This document shows, piece by piece, positions 35,701 through 42,704 of a DNA stretch of 64,000 nucleotides; the stretch's first letter is position 1; every line of letters begins with the position of its first letter. The notes under the pieces were generated by a model that ran no database searches, was not told the origin of the DNA, and saw only the letters and a program-made list of their open reading frames with translations. Source of the DNA: Azorinus chamasolen. Lineage: Eukaryota > Mollusca > Bivalvia > Cardiida > Solecurtidae. The stretch is taken from positions 54,256,431 to 54,320,430 of the forward strand of contig OY755252.1 of the NCBI GenBank assembly GCA_963576725.1, written 5' to 3'. The position numbers were made by a program, and so were the translations under genes.

Positions 35701-38469
35701 TAAGAAGGAGCTAACTGATTCACAAACTTATATACTAGTAACAGTTCAAACACCTGAAAAAGATATAGTCTCGGAACATGTAAAAATGTGCAATAATTTT
35801 AAGTCTGATCCTAACATAAAACAACATAAACTTTCTACTTTGTACTGGATTCCGAAACTACATACAAACCCTTATAAGGCACGTTTTATTGCCAACTCTA
35901 GCTGTTGTACCACTACTAAAATATCTAAACTTTTGACGTCCTGTCTTACTACGATCAAAGAACATGTAAAACGTTTCTGTGATAAAATATATGAAAATTC
36001 TGGTATTAATGGTTTTGGTCCATAAAAAAATCAAATGATGTTTTAACGAAACTTGAAAATGAACAGTATAACACTTCTTCACTGAGCTCTTATGATTTCT
36101 CTACACTCTATACTACTCTACCTCACCATCTTATAAAGGATAAACTGATTAAATTAATAGAAAAAAACATTTGCCAAAGAAAACAAAATGTTCATTGCTT
36201 GTAATGTTCAACGTTCATTCTTTTCGAATTCAGAAGTTGAACATTACACAATGTGGACTTGCCTTGATGTTTGTAGATCTCTTACCTTTCTTTTAGATAA
36301 TATATTTGCGCGTTATGGGGGTACGATATATCGTCAAGTTGTTGGTATACCCATGGGTACAAATTGTGCCCCTCTTGTTGCAGATTTGTTTTTGTATTGC
36401 TATGAGAGGGATTTTATGCTTAGCTTAAAACCTGATACACAGACCGATATTGTTAATGCTTTTAATAAAACTTTCAAGGTATTTAGACGATATTTTGAAT
36501 TTAGATAATCCTTATTTTGAAACTATGATTTCTTCAATTTACCCAAAAGAACTGTCTTTAAACAAAGCGAATCAATCTGACATTATAGCTTCATTTTTAG
36601 ATTTGAATCTTTCAATTACAAATGATAAAGTTTCGTCCAAAATATACGATAAAAGAGAAGATTTTAATTTTAAAATTGTTAATTATCCTTTTCTAGATGG
36701 AGTTGTGCCCCGTTCTACATCTTATGGGGTTTGTATTTCTCAACTTATTCGGTTTGCCCGAGCCTGTATTTGCTTGAAGATTTTAACAGTCGTAATTTAG
36801 TTATAACTGATAAACGTCTTAAGCAAGGTTACAGATATCACAAACTTCGGAAAACATTTTCAAAATTTTATTATCGAAATTACCACTCATTAGTAAATAT
36901 AATTGCAATATACGGACGTTACTGCAACAAGGCATTTCTCAACCAGACTTTTATGGGGATGTTATCTACAAACTTAGGAAAATTCGGGGTCATATCCATT
37001 TTCATGATTTGTTTATTAAACGCATTAAAACATTTAAGAAGAAAGGTTATGATCCCATTATATTGCAACGCACTGCATGTTTGGTTATCGACCATTTTAC
37101 AGTCGGTAGCTACGCTTGCCTCTTTGCTTGCGCGATGACAGGCCGATGGTAGTACTCTATGATGGTATACTCTTAAACTCGGATACGGGATGAGCTTACC
37201 AGACTTCCCTGTCGTGCCCTTAACGGTTTACCTGCAGGTGCTCTGACTTCAGCAAAGTCATTGAGTACATACTTGACGGATTGTCACAGTTATTATGCTA
37301 TGTTTTACATGATGTCCTGTGTTCACCGTCGTCTATGTTGTGGGTAAGTCCGGCGGGGATACCTTTATTTACCCTATTTGTAAAGCTAGAGTGACTTTGA
37401 GAGAAGTGTGAGGTTAGGCCATCCGTAAACCGGTTTAAATCCCAGTGCTACTAACCGTGCCAAGGCGGTACTCTCTTTGTCACCCTTCCTTTTGTTTGCC
37501 TTGCGTCTTTGTGCTTGTGATTTTGTTCATGTTAGGAGTGTTTGTCTCTGGTTCTTGTGTGTCTGTTGGTGTTTTATGTGTTCATCTCGTGTGTGAGTGT
37601 GCGTTTGGTTGTGTGGTTGTGTGTGTATGTGTGTCATGCTGTATATCGGTGTATTGGTGTTGGTTGCGTCTTGTTTGTGGCTTTGCCTTCTTGACTTTAC
37701 TACTTTTCCATTTATAATAATACAATTTTAGCAATGGTCAAAATATATAATTATCTTAACATTCATGTAAATTAATATTAATGGTGTCAATATTTCTTAC
37801 ATAAGTATTCATGGAGTAAATGATTAAAACAATACCTACATGCAGTTGAACATCGATACCTCGAACTCGGGTAACTCGAACTTCGGGATAACTCGAAGAA
37901 AACATTCAGACCTAAATTTAGAATACATTATTGTTCTACGATGTATTACTACGTATTATCTAGAAACACATCTGACAGCAGGTCGAAAGTAATGCTTAAA
38001 GATCCCACATGAGCTTTCAGCATTAATCTAGACCTGCGTTAAGCTGGGAACTTTAGAAAGTGTTCAAATTAGAAAACAGATGACTCGAACATATGTTATC
38101 TCGAAGTAATTTGCATGGTCCCCTGAAGTTCGAGATATTGAAGTTCAACTGTACCTTTTCGTCGGCGTTGTACTTCGTCAGAAGAACTAGACCTCTGCGT
38201 GTGATAGTTGGTTGGTCATTGTGATGGCTGGTTGATGACAGCAGTTTACAGTCAGATGTTCTCCTTTTGTACGAAGCATGTGTGCATTTTTGTCTCTGCG
38301 AACACTCCTCTTCACATGCGGATATAGACTTCCTTGGAAATGTTATCAAAGTCTGACCCCGCAGAATGCCTCTAGAAAACTGCCTTTTCATCCTACCCAT
38401 GGTACAGATTGCTAACGATGCAAGAACTACCATTGTCAGCATAGACACAAAATACGTATTCCACTTCAT
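23471..38469 (-). CDS. Gene 2: secreted PAN/apple - Cys-rich - Sushi-like - C-type lectin protein, complete, six exons
   Basis: Exons on the minus strand: 38469-38155, 30113-30038, 28791-28657, 27098-27016, 24885-24780 and 23724-23471. They sum to 969 nt, 322 codons plus TAG, with no internal stop and matching phases (0, 1, 1, 0, 1). Exon 1 starts MKWNTYFVSMLTMVVLASLA, a clear signal peptide, followed by a PAN-like ACEEEC...KCTHASY...SDCKLLSS. Exon 2 encodes LNCGNTNCTENETCSGQ, then ECGPPSYS (Sushi-like), then the CTLD (SCYR, HLAVIETQ, VWLGA, GLCEID). The likely product is an extracellular binding protein, perhaps immune or adhesive, by family analogy only. Intron 1 (about 8 kb) holds a Penelope-like element in the opposite orientation. 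EPN/QPD and WND motifs are absent. Transcript data would be needed to confirm exon 1 joins exon 2. Confidence 0.83.
23811..23920. mobile_element. M3 left half
   Basis: TACAGTTCCATAATATTATATC, AACTCGAACTTGGGG and GTTCGGTCCTTCCAAAATTT; joins directly to half an M2. Confidence 0.65.
23921..24056. mobile_element. M2 right half
   Basis: AAATGCTCTATTTATCACAA through CCTTTTCGGTAGATTTATTC to GGTAATGAGTTAA. Confidence 0.75.
24100..24660. repeat. 165-bp tandem repeat, three copies, with TGACCTTGA words
   Basis: Each unit has TTTGACCTCTGACCTTGAAG, CTTGACATGCCACC, CTCAAAATGTGCGGC and AAATATCAAGTCTCTATCTG. It ends in a CAGACAAACAGACAGACAG run. ATGCCCC near both edges suggests element ends. Lies in gene 2 intron 5. 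Confidence 0.85.
24780..24885 (-). CDS. Gene 2 exon 5: middle part of C-type lectin domain
   Basis: 106 nt after gttttcag, before gtaagt. It encodes KVCQNLYSTSHLAVIETQ, then SNAFNVLVKEK in phase 1. Confidence 0.83.
25205..25330. promoter_or_regulatory. Cluster of ACGCGT and AACGGTT motifs
   Basis: Five ACGCGT and four AACGGTT/AACGGTTT words within about 115 bp. These match MluI cell-cycle box and Myb-site consensus forms respectively. Could equally be a short decayed tandem repeat; regulation is not shown. Confidence 0.35.
25385..25512. mobile_element. M4 right half
   Basis: TAGGAGCTTTCTGCACGACTT, GCATTAAGCAGCCACCTGC, CCGGTTTAGAGAGGTTTTAC. Confidence 0.7.
25690..26340. repeat. AAATGTCGC-rich degenerate repeat split by a Penelope 3' end
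   Basis: CTAAATGTTGCAC, TATATCGCAA at 25725-25760 and GCTAAATGTCGGAACC, GAATGTCGCTAA, TATATGTCGCAACG at 26210-26320 flank the piece at 25765-26175. Confidence 0.6.
25765..26175 (+). mobile_element. Solo Penelope 3' end
   Basis: GTACCCTTTATTACTTTTCT, CATTGAGTACACTAGCGATA and GTCGGAGAGGGGATACGTTT match 21290-21900, without any RT. Lies in gene 2 intron 4. Confidence 0.8.
26341..26679. other. Gene 2 intron sequence, nothing recognised
   Basis: No repeat family or exon seen on either strand. Confidence 0.35.
26680..26834. mobile_element. M4 transposon
   Basis: CAGGTGGTTGCTTAATGCAG, GGTTCCTATGGGAGCTTTCT and GGCCACTATAGAGAGGTTTT. Confidence 0.75.
26868..27010. mobile_element. M5 transposon abutting gene 2 exon 4
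   Basis: TACTAAAATCCTCATTTCTCC, GAGACGATTCTAAAGAGTGG and TTATCCGGACCTC. The first hairpin arm is deleted. Its end touches the splice donor at 27015. Confidence 0.75.
27016..27098 (-). CDS. Gene 2 exon 4: first part of C-type lectin domain
   Basis: 83 nt after tttttacag and before gtaact. It encodes PCRFGWTLIYRSCYRITE, ending WEGAQ; Asp of the usual DW is Gly here. The donor sits just inside the end of an M5 transposon. Confidence 0.82.
27122..27350. mobile_element. M2 transposon, complete
   Basis: TTAACCCATTCCCTGATATT to GAGGTATTGGGTTAG; palindrome GAGCATTTGCTCCTATAGG. Starts 24 bp beyond the exon 4 acceptor border. Confidence 0.85.
27351..27829. other. Gene 2 intron 3, no feature recognised
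   Basis: Contains GATCGTCGATGATTTA-like words but no repeat family or exon was identified. Confidence 0.35.
27830..28320. mobile_element. M5 transposon split by a 253-bp palindrome
   Basis: M5 hairpin TTTTCAAGACGATTCTAAAG, then GTTATTCTTGAAAATG. Its normal end (ACACATCAGATCTGGACATC) reappears after the palindromic insert. Confidence 0.75.
28038..28290. mobile_element. Near-perfect 253-bp palindrome inserted in M5
   Basis: ACATAAATACTTAAACTGCT at left mirrors AGCAGTTTAAGTATTTATGT at right; arms of about 123 bp meet at AGAGAATAATCCTTTCTCT. TGTTTTAATTTACA occurs on both sides (27987-28000 and 28288-28301), a possible 14-bp target duplication. Confidence 0.88.
28382..28614. mobile_element. M2 transposon, complete
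   Basis: TTAACTCATTCTCTCC to GGATTGAGTTAA; palindrome GAGCATTTGCTCCATAGG. Confidence 0.83.
28657..28791 (-). CDS. Gene 2 exon 3: Sushi/CCP-like module
   Basis: 135 nt between ttccaacag and gtaagt. It encodes ECGPPSYSSVKGN..., SAKITCTEDGTW and EHT, parallel residue by residue to the gene 1 exon at 537-671. Confidence 0.8.
28826..28950. mobile_element. M2 right half
   Basis: TTTATCACAATGGTTTCTC, TGCTCCTTTTCAGTAGATAT and AAATATAGCCTATAATGG. Confidence 0.65.
29066..29162. repeat. 20-bp tandem repeat, five copies
   Basis: GTTTAGAGTGGTGTAACA with minor changes. Confidence 0.9.
29190..29395. mobile_element. M4-like element, diverged
   Basis: CACCTGTCTTAAGCGACCAT, ACCACCTACCTTTAAGAAT and GGTTCTACTGTAT. 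Confidence 0.5.
29478..29682. mobile_element. M4 transposon
   Basis: AAGTAAAACCCTCTTAAAC, AGCTCCTATGGGAGCTTTCT, CATTAAGCAATCAACTGCG. Confidence 0.7.
29826..29978. mobile_element. M4 transposon
   Basis: TAGGCGGTTGCTTAATGCAG, AAAACTCCTGTAAGAGCTTT, GGCCGCTTAAGACAGGTTGT. Lies 60 bp from exon 2 of gene 2. Confidence 0.7.
30038..30113 (-). CDS. Gene 2 exon 2: small Cys-rich segment
   Basis: 76 nt between tgtttcag and gtatgt, entered in phase 0 and left in phase 1, exactly as needed to join the PAN and Sushi-like exons. It encodes TLNCGNTNCTENETCSGQ, then RCDVN. It resembles part of an EGF-like repeat but is too short to classify. Confidence 0.65.
30114..30600. other. Gene 2 intron 1, AT-rich
   Basis: Includes AAAGCATTTATTATAAAT-type repeats at 30457-30545; no gene. 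Confidence 0.4.
30601..30628. repeat. Perfect 28-bp palindrome
   Basis: GAAGTAAATACAGA followed directly by its reverse complement. Confidence 0.9.
30646..31164. other. Gene 2 intron 1, no feature recognised
   Basis: No exon or repeat family seen. Confidence 0.35.
31165..31683. repeat. 500-bp segment duplicated at 54663-55158
   Basis: Same order of words in both: TTTAAGAACAGAACTTTCGAC, GAACTCTAAGAAGTTTATAG, TAGCTAATTATCATAA, GTCATATGCAAATTACAATG, GGTGGAAAACTAGAACAA. On the minus strand it carries CCAAT and the octamer ATTTGCAT about 25 bp apart, kept in both copies. Confidence 0.8.
31704..31920. mobile_element. M1 transposon
   Basis: TTAATCCTTTACTAAATAG, GCAAACAGAGTAGATCCCG, CTTCTCTGCTTATGAG. 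Confidence 0.65.
31921..32161. mobile_element. M1 transposon, reverse, complete
   Basis: TTAACCCATTCCTCCATGAA to GGCGTATTTATGGAGTTAA; hairpin CAAACAGAGCAGACCC...GGGTCTTCTCTGTTTG. Confidence 0.8.
32269..32790. mobile_element. M1 transposon with its left end amplified about 12 times
   Basis: The 27-28 bp unit AACCCTTTACTCCATAAATA + CGACTATT is tandem from 32269 to 32597. Then one M1 body follows (GCAAATAGAGTACACCC...CTGCTCTGG, CATGAGTATTCAGAGTAAAAG). Confidence 0.88.
32889..33100. mobile_element. M4 transposon, complete
   Basis: GGTAAAACCTCTTTAAAACG, GAATGCTCCTATAGGAACG, GTTAAAGAGAGGTTTTACTG. Confidence 0.82.
33101..33185. mobile_element. M1 core remnant
   Basis: TTTGCAAACCGATTAGACC and GTCTGCTCTGTTTACTGATG. 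Confidence 0.5.
33190..33311 (+). repeat. Pseudo-LTR: partial copy of the Penelope 3' end
   Basis: ATGTCATGCTGTCTATCGGT, GGTTGCGTCTTGTATGTG and ACTTTACTACTTTTCCACTT match 37630-37715 and 20110-20195. Confidence 0.8.
33433..33683. mobile_element. TTAA-ended transposon inside the Penelope leader
   Basis: TTAACCCTTTACCTGATAG to GTGTAAAGGGTTAA; the inner palindrome AAGTAAAGCAGAATGCGCCT uses an M4-like sequence. Confidence 0.75.
33838..34475 (+). pseudogene. Penelope N-terminal region and GIY-YIG endonuclease start
   Basis: Open from 33838 (MFSFISL...) through MNSFPILKITNLNLHS (33964) and CNSMRCMCCNFIS, then DID-TGA (34360), IIYVLI-TGA (34393) and APRCGIQYVGQTGRTLKTRF. Reading both TGAs as Sec/Cys restores the usual metal-binding layout before the GIY-YIG core. 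The true start may be the Met at 33964, after a hydrophobic unrelated leader. A frameshift lies near 34475. Confidence 0.75.
34476..35264 (+). pseudogene. Penelope GIY-YIG remainder and basic spacer
   Basis: KKVH-like start (VHNFLYQHFRHTGHSFKYVS), then RFITELDWIKKLQTPFPLGL, as in the endonuclease C-terminal part. A Lys/Arg-rich stretch RKRKSRSHGRRRNGNIKRKL may bind nucleic acid. It ends NTPIS-TGA at 35262, where the next residues are D and C: TGA is the first position of the CxC motif, so the apparent stop is probably a Sec codon. No stop is seen inside for 262 codons. Confidence 0.8.
35265..37139 (+). pseudogene. Penelope reverse transcriptase domain, frameshifted
   Basis: DCSISSFCYKPVGHGITGNF, LLTKGPKYRLPSL, VLVPADKASNNVIII-TGA (35676), LSTLYWIPKLHTNPYKARFI, motif A SYDFSTLYTTLPHHL, GIPMGTNCAPLVADLFLYCY, SRYLDDILNLD (36486-36518, YxDD intact), thumb KIYDKREDFNFKIVNY and LKQGYRYHKLRKTFSKFYYR. 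Breaks occur at TAG 35497 and near 35695, 36020, 36175, 36480, 36760 and 36885. Telomerase-related RT of the Penelope class. Confidence 0.87.
37159..37204 (+). promoter_or_regulatory. SECIS-like hairpin of the long Penelope copy
   Basis: ATGA, TGGTATACTCTT, apical AAA, ATGAGCTTACCA, then AGAC. Nine of 12 positions pair. The helix sequence differs from 21218-21263 while ATGA, AAA and GA are kept. Confidence 0.65.
37745..37830. mobile_element. M1 right-end fragment
   Basis: TGGTGTCAATATTTCTTACA and AGTATTCATGGAGTAAATGATTAA. Confidence 0.6.
37840..38154. mobile_element. M3 transposon touching gene 2 exon 1
   Basis: CAGTTGAACATCGATACCTC, core AAAGATCCCACATGAGCTTT, right end GAAGTTCAACTGTAC. On the minus strand its end supplies the splice donor GTACAG. 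Confidence 0.82.
38155..38469 (-). CDS. Gene 2 exon 1: signal peptide and PAN/apple domain
   Basis: 105 codons from ATG at 38469 to AAG before gtacag. Residues 7-23 are hydrophobic (signal peptide). Residues about 38-100 have the PAN pattern ACEEECSQRQKCTHASY, SDCKLL and a closing LVLLTKY strand. The frame runs on into transposon M3, whose translated end is not real protein, so splicing at 38154 is preferred. Confidence 0.8.
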
Positions 38470-38540
38470 TGTTATATTTTTTATTGAAAAATAGACTCCT
38501 GATCATCTGTCATACCATGAAAAGTATTTCATATGACAAA

Positions 38541-38690
38541 GCCTTTCCTCAAATGTTCATGTAAGGAAAAATGACGTCATAGATATTAATCAGTTTAATT
38601 ATTATAATGGCATATGAACATAGAATCTTTAATCCATGGCATAAATCCTAGGATATGATCTGCTTAAGTCCATGACCAAACAGAGCAGAC
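38541..38690. mobile_element. M1b fragment
   Basis: TTCATGTAAGGAAAAATGACG, TATAATGGCATATGAACATAG, CAAACAGAGCAGACTC. Confidence 0.55.
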
Positions 38691-38874
38691 TCTTTCAGAC
38701 AGTTTGGGAAACGCAACCATTACATTGATAGACAGTTTTAAACAACATCTGTCAATAGTGGTACTTTGCCATATATTGTCTGAAGACATATATCACGACT
38801 GAAACTTCAGTCCATTTGCTTCACTTTCGGATGCAGTCCCGTATCTAAATAATTTAAAACAAGCATGTACAGTT

Positions 38875-39025
38875 AACCTGCTTAAACCAGACGTTTAAAT
38901 CAATATTCATAGCAGTCTTTACTCTTTGATACAGGTGGTAGCTTAATGCAGGTGACTTTCATCCTGCATTCAGCAGCCATCTGCCTAAAATCACCTTAAT
39001 TCTCCTTCATAAAATTACGGTTTAA
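38875..39025. mobile_element. M4 with deleted hairpin
   Basis: GGTGGTAGCTTAATGCAGG directly meets GACTTTCATCCTGCATT. Confidence 0.6.
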
Positions 39026-39140
39026 CGCTTTACTCCATAAATAATCCTTTCCACGTCATTGTAAGCAGAGTAGACCAAGATCAGACGGCTCCTGTGCCGC
39101 CTGACCAGGTTCTGCACTGTATGTGTATAAAATAATATAC
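39024..39140. mobile_element. M1 left half
   Basis: GCTTTACTCCATAAATAATC, GTAAGCAGAGTAGACC, GACGGCTCCTGTGCCG. Confidence 0.6.
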
Positions 39141-39163
39141 TTGATTCGATCAAGTTTTCACTT

Positions 39164-39243
39164 TTCACCGAATGTCAAACAGATTGAACCCTGATGAGAC
39201 GCCCGAATTATCCGCTCTTTAATCTGGGTCCAAACTGTTTGCA
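39164..39243. mobile_element. M7 copy
   Basis: GAATGTCAAACAGATTGAAC and GGGTCCAAACTGTTTGC. Confidence 0.6.
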
Positions 39244-39245
39244 AT

Positions 39246-39566
39246 TACAGTTGAACTTCGATCTCTCGAACTTCATGGGACTATATAAATTAGTTCGAGA
39301 TAACGGAATTCGAGTTATCCAATTTCTAATCTGGACAATTTCTCAAGTTCACAGCTTAATGCAGGTCTACAGTAATGCTGAAAGCTCCTGTAGGAGTTTT
39401 CAGCATTACTGTAGACCTGCATTAAGCTGTGAAATGTGTTTCTAGATATGCGTAGTGATACATTTTAGAGCAATTCTGTATTGTAAGATTTTGGAAGGAC
39501 CGAACTTTAACCTCGAGTTATTCCAAAGTCGAGTTATCCGAGTTCGAGATATCGAAGTTCAAATGT
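39246..39566. mobile_element. M3 transposon, reverse, complete
   Basis: TACAGTTGAACTTCGATCTC to TCGAAGTTCAAATGTA; palindrome GAAAGCTCCTGTAGGAGTTTTC. Its right part holds AACCTCGAGTTATTCCAAAG. Confidence 0.85.
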
Positions 39567-39777
39567 AGGTCATGAATAGGTTAATTGTAATCTATTGGCA
39601 TCTCTTACTTTTTTCAAAATTATTTTTGGGCCAGTGAGCAAAAGAAACCACTATTGTAGTGTTATAATCGTTTGTTTGTTACACGCGACATGACTACCAT
39701 CTTCAAAACAGCAGGATCCAAACTGTTTGAGGCTGGGTGCATAGTGTACGGATAGTTTGATTCGGAAGTGTATAAAG

Positions 39778-39945
39778 TACATTTGAACTTCGATATCTCG
39801 AACTCGGATAACTCGAACTTCGGGATAACTCAAACCAAACGTTCAGCATTTAGCTGAGGATCAGAAATCGGATAACTCGAACTTCTGTTATCTCGAACTA
39901 ATTTGTGTGGTCCCTTGAAGTTCGAGATATCGAAGTTCAGCTGTA
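39778..39945. mobile_element. M3 with core deleted
   Basis: TACATTTGAACTTCGATATC and TCGAAGTTCAGCTGTA remain; the hairpin is gone. Confidence 0.8.
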
Positions 39946-39995
39946 TATAGCAGAACATAGTTTGGGCAGACATTATTCATTCAGCAGGCTAAATA

Positions 39996-40222
39996 TTAAC
40001 CCTTTACTCCATGAATAATCATGTAAAAATAAAAAAAAACATCATGGATATATTTAATTAGATTAATTGTTATAATAGCACATGGGCACAAGAATGCTTG
40101 ACCAGTGGCAGAAACTATAGAATCATATCGATATTATATATCATAAGCAAAAAGAGCAGACCCTGATCAGACGGCTCCTACAGGAGCTTTCTGATCTGGG
40201 TCTATAAGCATGCATTGACGTT
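39996..40222. mobile_element. M1 transposon, reverse
   Basis: TTAACCCTTTACTCCATGAA, GCAAAAAGAGCAGACCC, GACGGCTCCTACAGGAGC. Confidence 0.75.
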
Positions 40223-40300
40223 TGCTATCAGTGTAGACCAAGATCCGTTGGTTACCCTTGGATCCTTCTGATCAGGGTCTGCACTGTTTGTAATTCAAAA
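40223..40300. mobile_element. Hairpin core remnant
   Basis: CAGTGTAGACCAAGATCCG and GATCAGGGTCTGCACTGTTT. Confidence 0.5.
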
Positions 40301-40629
40301 TCATCTAGGAAATTTAAGCATTTTATACATGTTCTAAGTGGACTCCATAATTGATGGAGTTTTAATGGAGCCCACTAATGGGCTATTGCACCATGGGAAT
40401 TCAGCCTTGAAAAGATTAATGTCAAATTATTTAGTCTAATGCGTAAACTTTTTTAATATTGTTTGATAAAAGAGTTGCTGAATCAAACGACTACAAAAAC
40501 ATCCGAAAATTGTCTGGTAAACTAAACAAGCAACCATTTGTAAATGTGTTGAATATTCATATAAGAAATAATGACACAATGAATATCTATCATAAATATG
40601 AATATTCATAATAGTACATTATACTATAA
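40301..40629. other. No feature recognised
   Basis: A small palindrome CCATAATTGATGG near 40349 only. Confidence 0.35.
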
Positions 40630-40940
40630 TACACAGTTGAACTTCGATATCTCGAACTCCATGGGACTATACAAATTAGTTCGAGATAACGAAGTTCGAC
40701 TTATCGGATTTCTAATCTGGATAATTTCTTAATGCAGGTGTAAAGTAATGCTGAAAGATCATTCAGGAGCTTTCAGCATTACTTTACACCTGTATTAAGC
40801 TGTCATATGTGTTTTTAGATATCCGTAGTGATATATTAATGAGCAATTATGTATTGTAAGTTTTGAAAGGACCGAACATTTAGTTCGAGTTTTCTCGAAG
40901 TTCGAGTTATCCGAGTTCGAGATATCGAAGTTCAACGGTA
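40630..40940. mobile_element. M3 transposon, reverse, complete
   Basis: CACAGTTGAACTTCGATATC to TCGAAGTTCAACGGTA; palindrome GAAAGATCATTCAGGAGCTTTC. Confidence 0.85.
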
Positions 40941-40974
40941 CATTATAATAGTACGGGTTGTTTTGGCAGGCACT

Positions 40975-41102
40975 TTAAACTCACGACTATATAATGGCAT
41001 AAGCAAACAGTTAGACCCCGATCAGACGGATCAGTCTCCGATCTGGGTCTACTCAGTTTGCAAAGACGTGAAAATGCGTTTATATGAAGTAAAGATAGGT
41101 TA
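40975..41102. mobile_element. M1b right half
   Basis: GCAAACAGTTAGACCCCG, GGGTCTACTCAGTTTGC, AAAGATAGGTTAA. Confidence 0.6.
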
Positions 41103-41447
41103 ATATGAGGCAAAGGGATAAAAGAAAACAGCATCTGAAGAAGATGTAGCCGGTTGTTTACAAATGCGAGCCTTGCATAAACGAGATAAGGAAATAAAAT
41201 AAGCATTTCTACTAAATCATTTCACTAAGCACAAAGGGTGTAGTATTTTATTATTTCAACATCCGGGAGACAATTTGTTAAGCTATTGGAATTCACTTAG
41301 CTTATTACAAACCTGATGTATGCTTTTTCTTGATTATTGTAACAGTTTAACCATTTCAAAGCTGCATTTTCAAATGGACATTGTCGAAATTCAAAACAGG
41401 TCAATATTGCTGTGAATATTCGGGGATAGTTTTAAAGAACATGTCTT

Positions 41448-41558
41448 ACAGCAAACAGTACAAACCCTGATGAGATGGCTCCTCTAGGGACCCTCTCATG
41501 TGGATCTACACTGTGTGCAAAGGACTTTAGTGACTCGTGTCCCACACTGTAAGGGTTA
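41448..41558. mobile_element. M9-like partial element
   Basis: GCAAACAGTACAAACCCTGA, GATGGCTCCTCTAGGGACC, ending AAGGGTTAA. Confidence 0.6.
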
Positions 41559-41672
41559 AAAGGGAGTTAAAAGGTGCGGTGATCCTCATTGTTAGGAACT
41601 TCCCGTTATTTGTATCGATAGAAAATTGAAAATAAGTATATAATATATTACAGGAAATCAGCACCGACAATA

Positions 41673-41887
41673 TCAACCCTTTGAGTGCGGGAACACAGTC
41701 ACTAATGTCCCATTCAAACAGTGCAGACCCAGATGAAAGAGCTGCTAGAGGAACCCTCTCATTAGGGTATACACTGTCTGTCATGTTACACTTTTCTTTA
41801 AAACAATCTTTGAATATTCATGATAAGCTTGACATGTTTGAATTTTGGAATAGTCCACTTGAACAATCAGCGTTTAAAGTGGTTTAA
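41673..41887. mobile_element. M9 transposon
   Basis: CAACCCTTTGAGTGCGGGAA, GAAAGAGCTGCTAGAGGAAC, AAGCTTGACATGTTTGAATT, ending GGTTTAA. Confidence 0.75.
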
Positions 41888-42098
41888 CCTTTAGCCTGCT
41901 TAGCAAATTATTTTTACACAATTTTTCACCTAATACATTTTCAAAATTCAAGTTATAATCAATTTGTCTACCAAAATGCAATCAAGGTGTCAAATAGTTT
42001 GGATCCTGATGAGATGCAGAGTTATTCAGCGTCTCATCTGGATCCAAACTGTTTGCACAGGTATTCACTCATCCACTCATAGCAGGCTAAAGGTTTTA
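41884..42098. mobile_element. M7-core transposon with TTAACCTTTAGCCTGCT ends
   Basis: Left TTAACCTTTAGCCTGCT, right AGCAGGCTAAAGGTTTTA. The core palindrome uses GTTTGGATCC. Shares TTAA with M9. Confidence 0.82.
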
Positions 42099-42116
42099 GT
42101 TTACCCTGTTGTAGTT

Positions 42117-42252
42117 TTAACCATACATCGCGCGTCACCACGACTTGGCTTACATTTGCAAACAGTTTGGATCCAGATGAAACACTGGGTAACTATGTGT
42201 TTCATCTGGATCCAATCTGTTTGATGTTCGTTCAATAGAGAGATAAGGGTAA
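42117..42252. mobile_element. M7 copy
   Basis: TTGCAAACAGTTTGGATCC, GATGAAACACTGGGTAAC and mirrored GTTTCATCTGGATCCAA. Confidence 0.75.
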
Positions 42253-42506
42253 AGAATTATCTTTTGAAGATTGCTAAGCGTCACTTTAACGAATCAAAAA
42301 ATGACACTGTATTTCATGAACTCTTGTACATACTAGTGACTTCAGTAATATCCTTTACCGGGTATTTGAAATACGAACATACGAAATCCGAGCATGTCAG
42401 AAACTGTAACCACCATCGTTCTGAAACAATTGTATCTGCCAAAACGTGTTCCATTTAGCAGTTTGTACTTACCTCTGATCCGTACAAACGTTTTAGAAAC
42501 TATTGA

Positions 42507-42603
42507 CCGAGTGTCAAACAGCTTTGATCCAGATGAGACTTACTCGGCGTCTCATCTGGATAAAAGCTGTTTGCAAATTCGCGCTAAGCACGATAAGGGT
42601 TAA
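42507..42603. mobile_element. M7 copy
   Basis: GACCGAGTGTCAAACAGCTT, GATGAGACTTACTCGG, ending GATAAGGGTTAA. Confidence 0.78.
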
Positions 42604-42704
42604 AATCATATCTATATTAAATTCATTAGCAAACAGAACAGACACTGATCGGGACTGCTCCTAGAATAAATTCGCCAACAGTCAAATCATTTGAAAGGTT
42701 TTTT

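Larger units (their letters stand above)
33190..37730 (+). mobile_element. Naiad-like Penelope element, nearly full length, in gene 2 intron 1
   Basis: Order: a partial 3' UTR copy at 33190-33311 (pseudo-LTR), leader broken by a TTAA transposon (33433-33683), N-terminal region, GIY-YIG endonuclease (YVGQTGRTLKTRFREH at about 34420-34467), basic spacer, CxC linker (35262-35270), RT (35270-37139), SECIS-like hairpin (37159-37204) and 3' UTR ending TTTTCCATTTAT near 37715. GIY-YIG before RT is the permuted order described for Naiad elements. TGA codons at 34360, 34393, 35262 and 35676 fall where Cys is expected; TAG (about 35497) and several frameshifts show decay. Oriented against gene 2. Confidence 0.88.

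Noticed and set aside
38053..38154. Extension of the PAN exon frame (VQLNFNISNFRG...)
   Set aside because: These residues are encoded by M3; splicing at 38154 gives the phase needed by exon 2.
39194..39445. 83-codon frame with LQLNFDLSNFMGLYKLVRDN
   Set aside because: Translation of M3 in the reverse direction; the same words come from 37840-38154.
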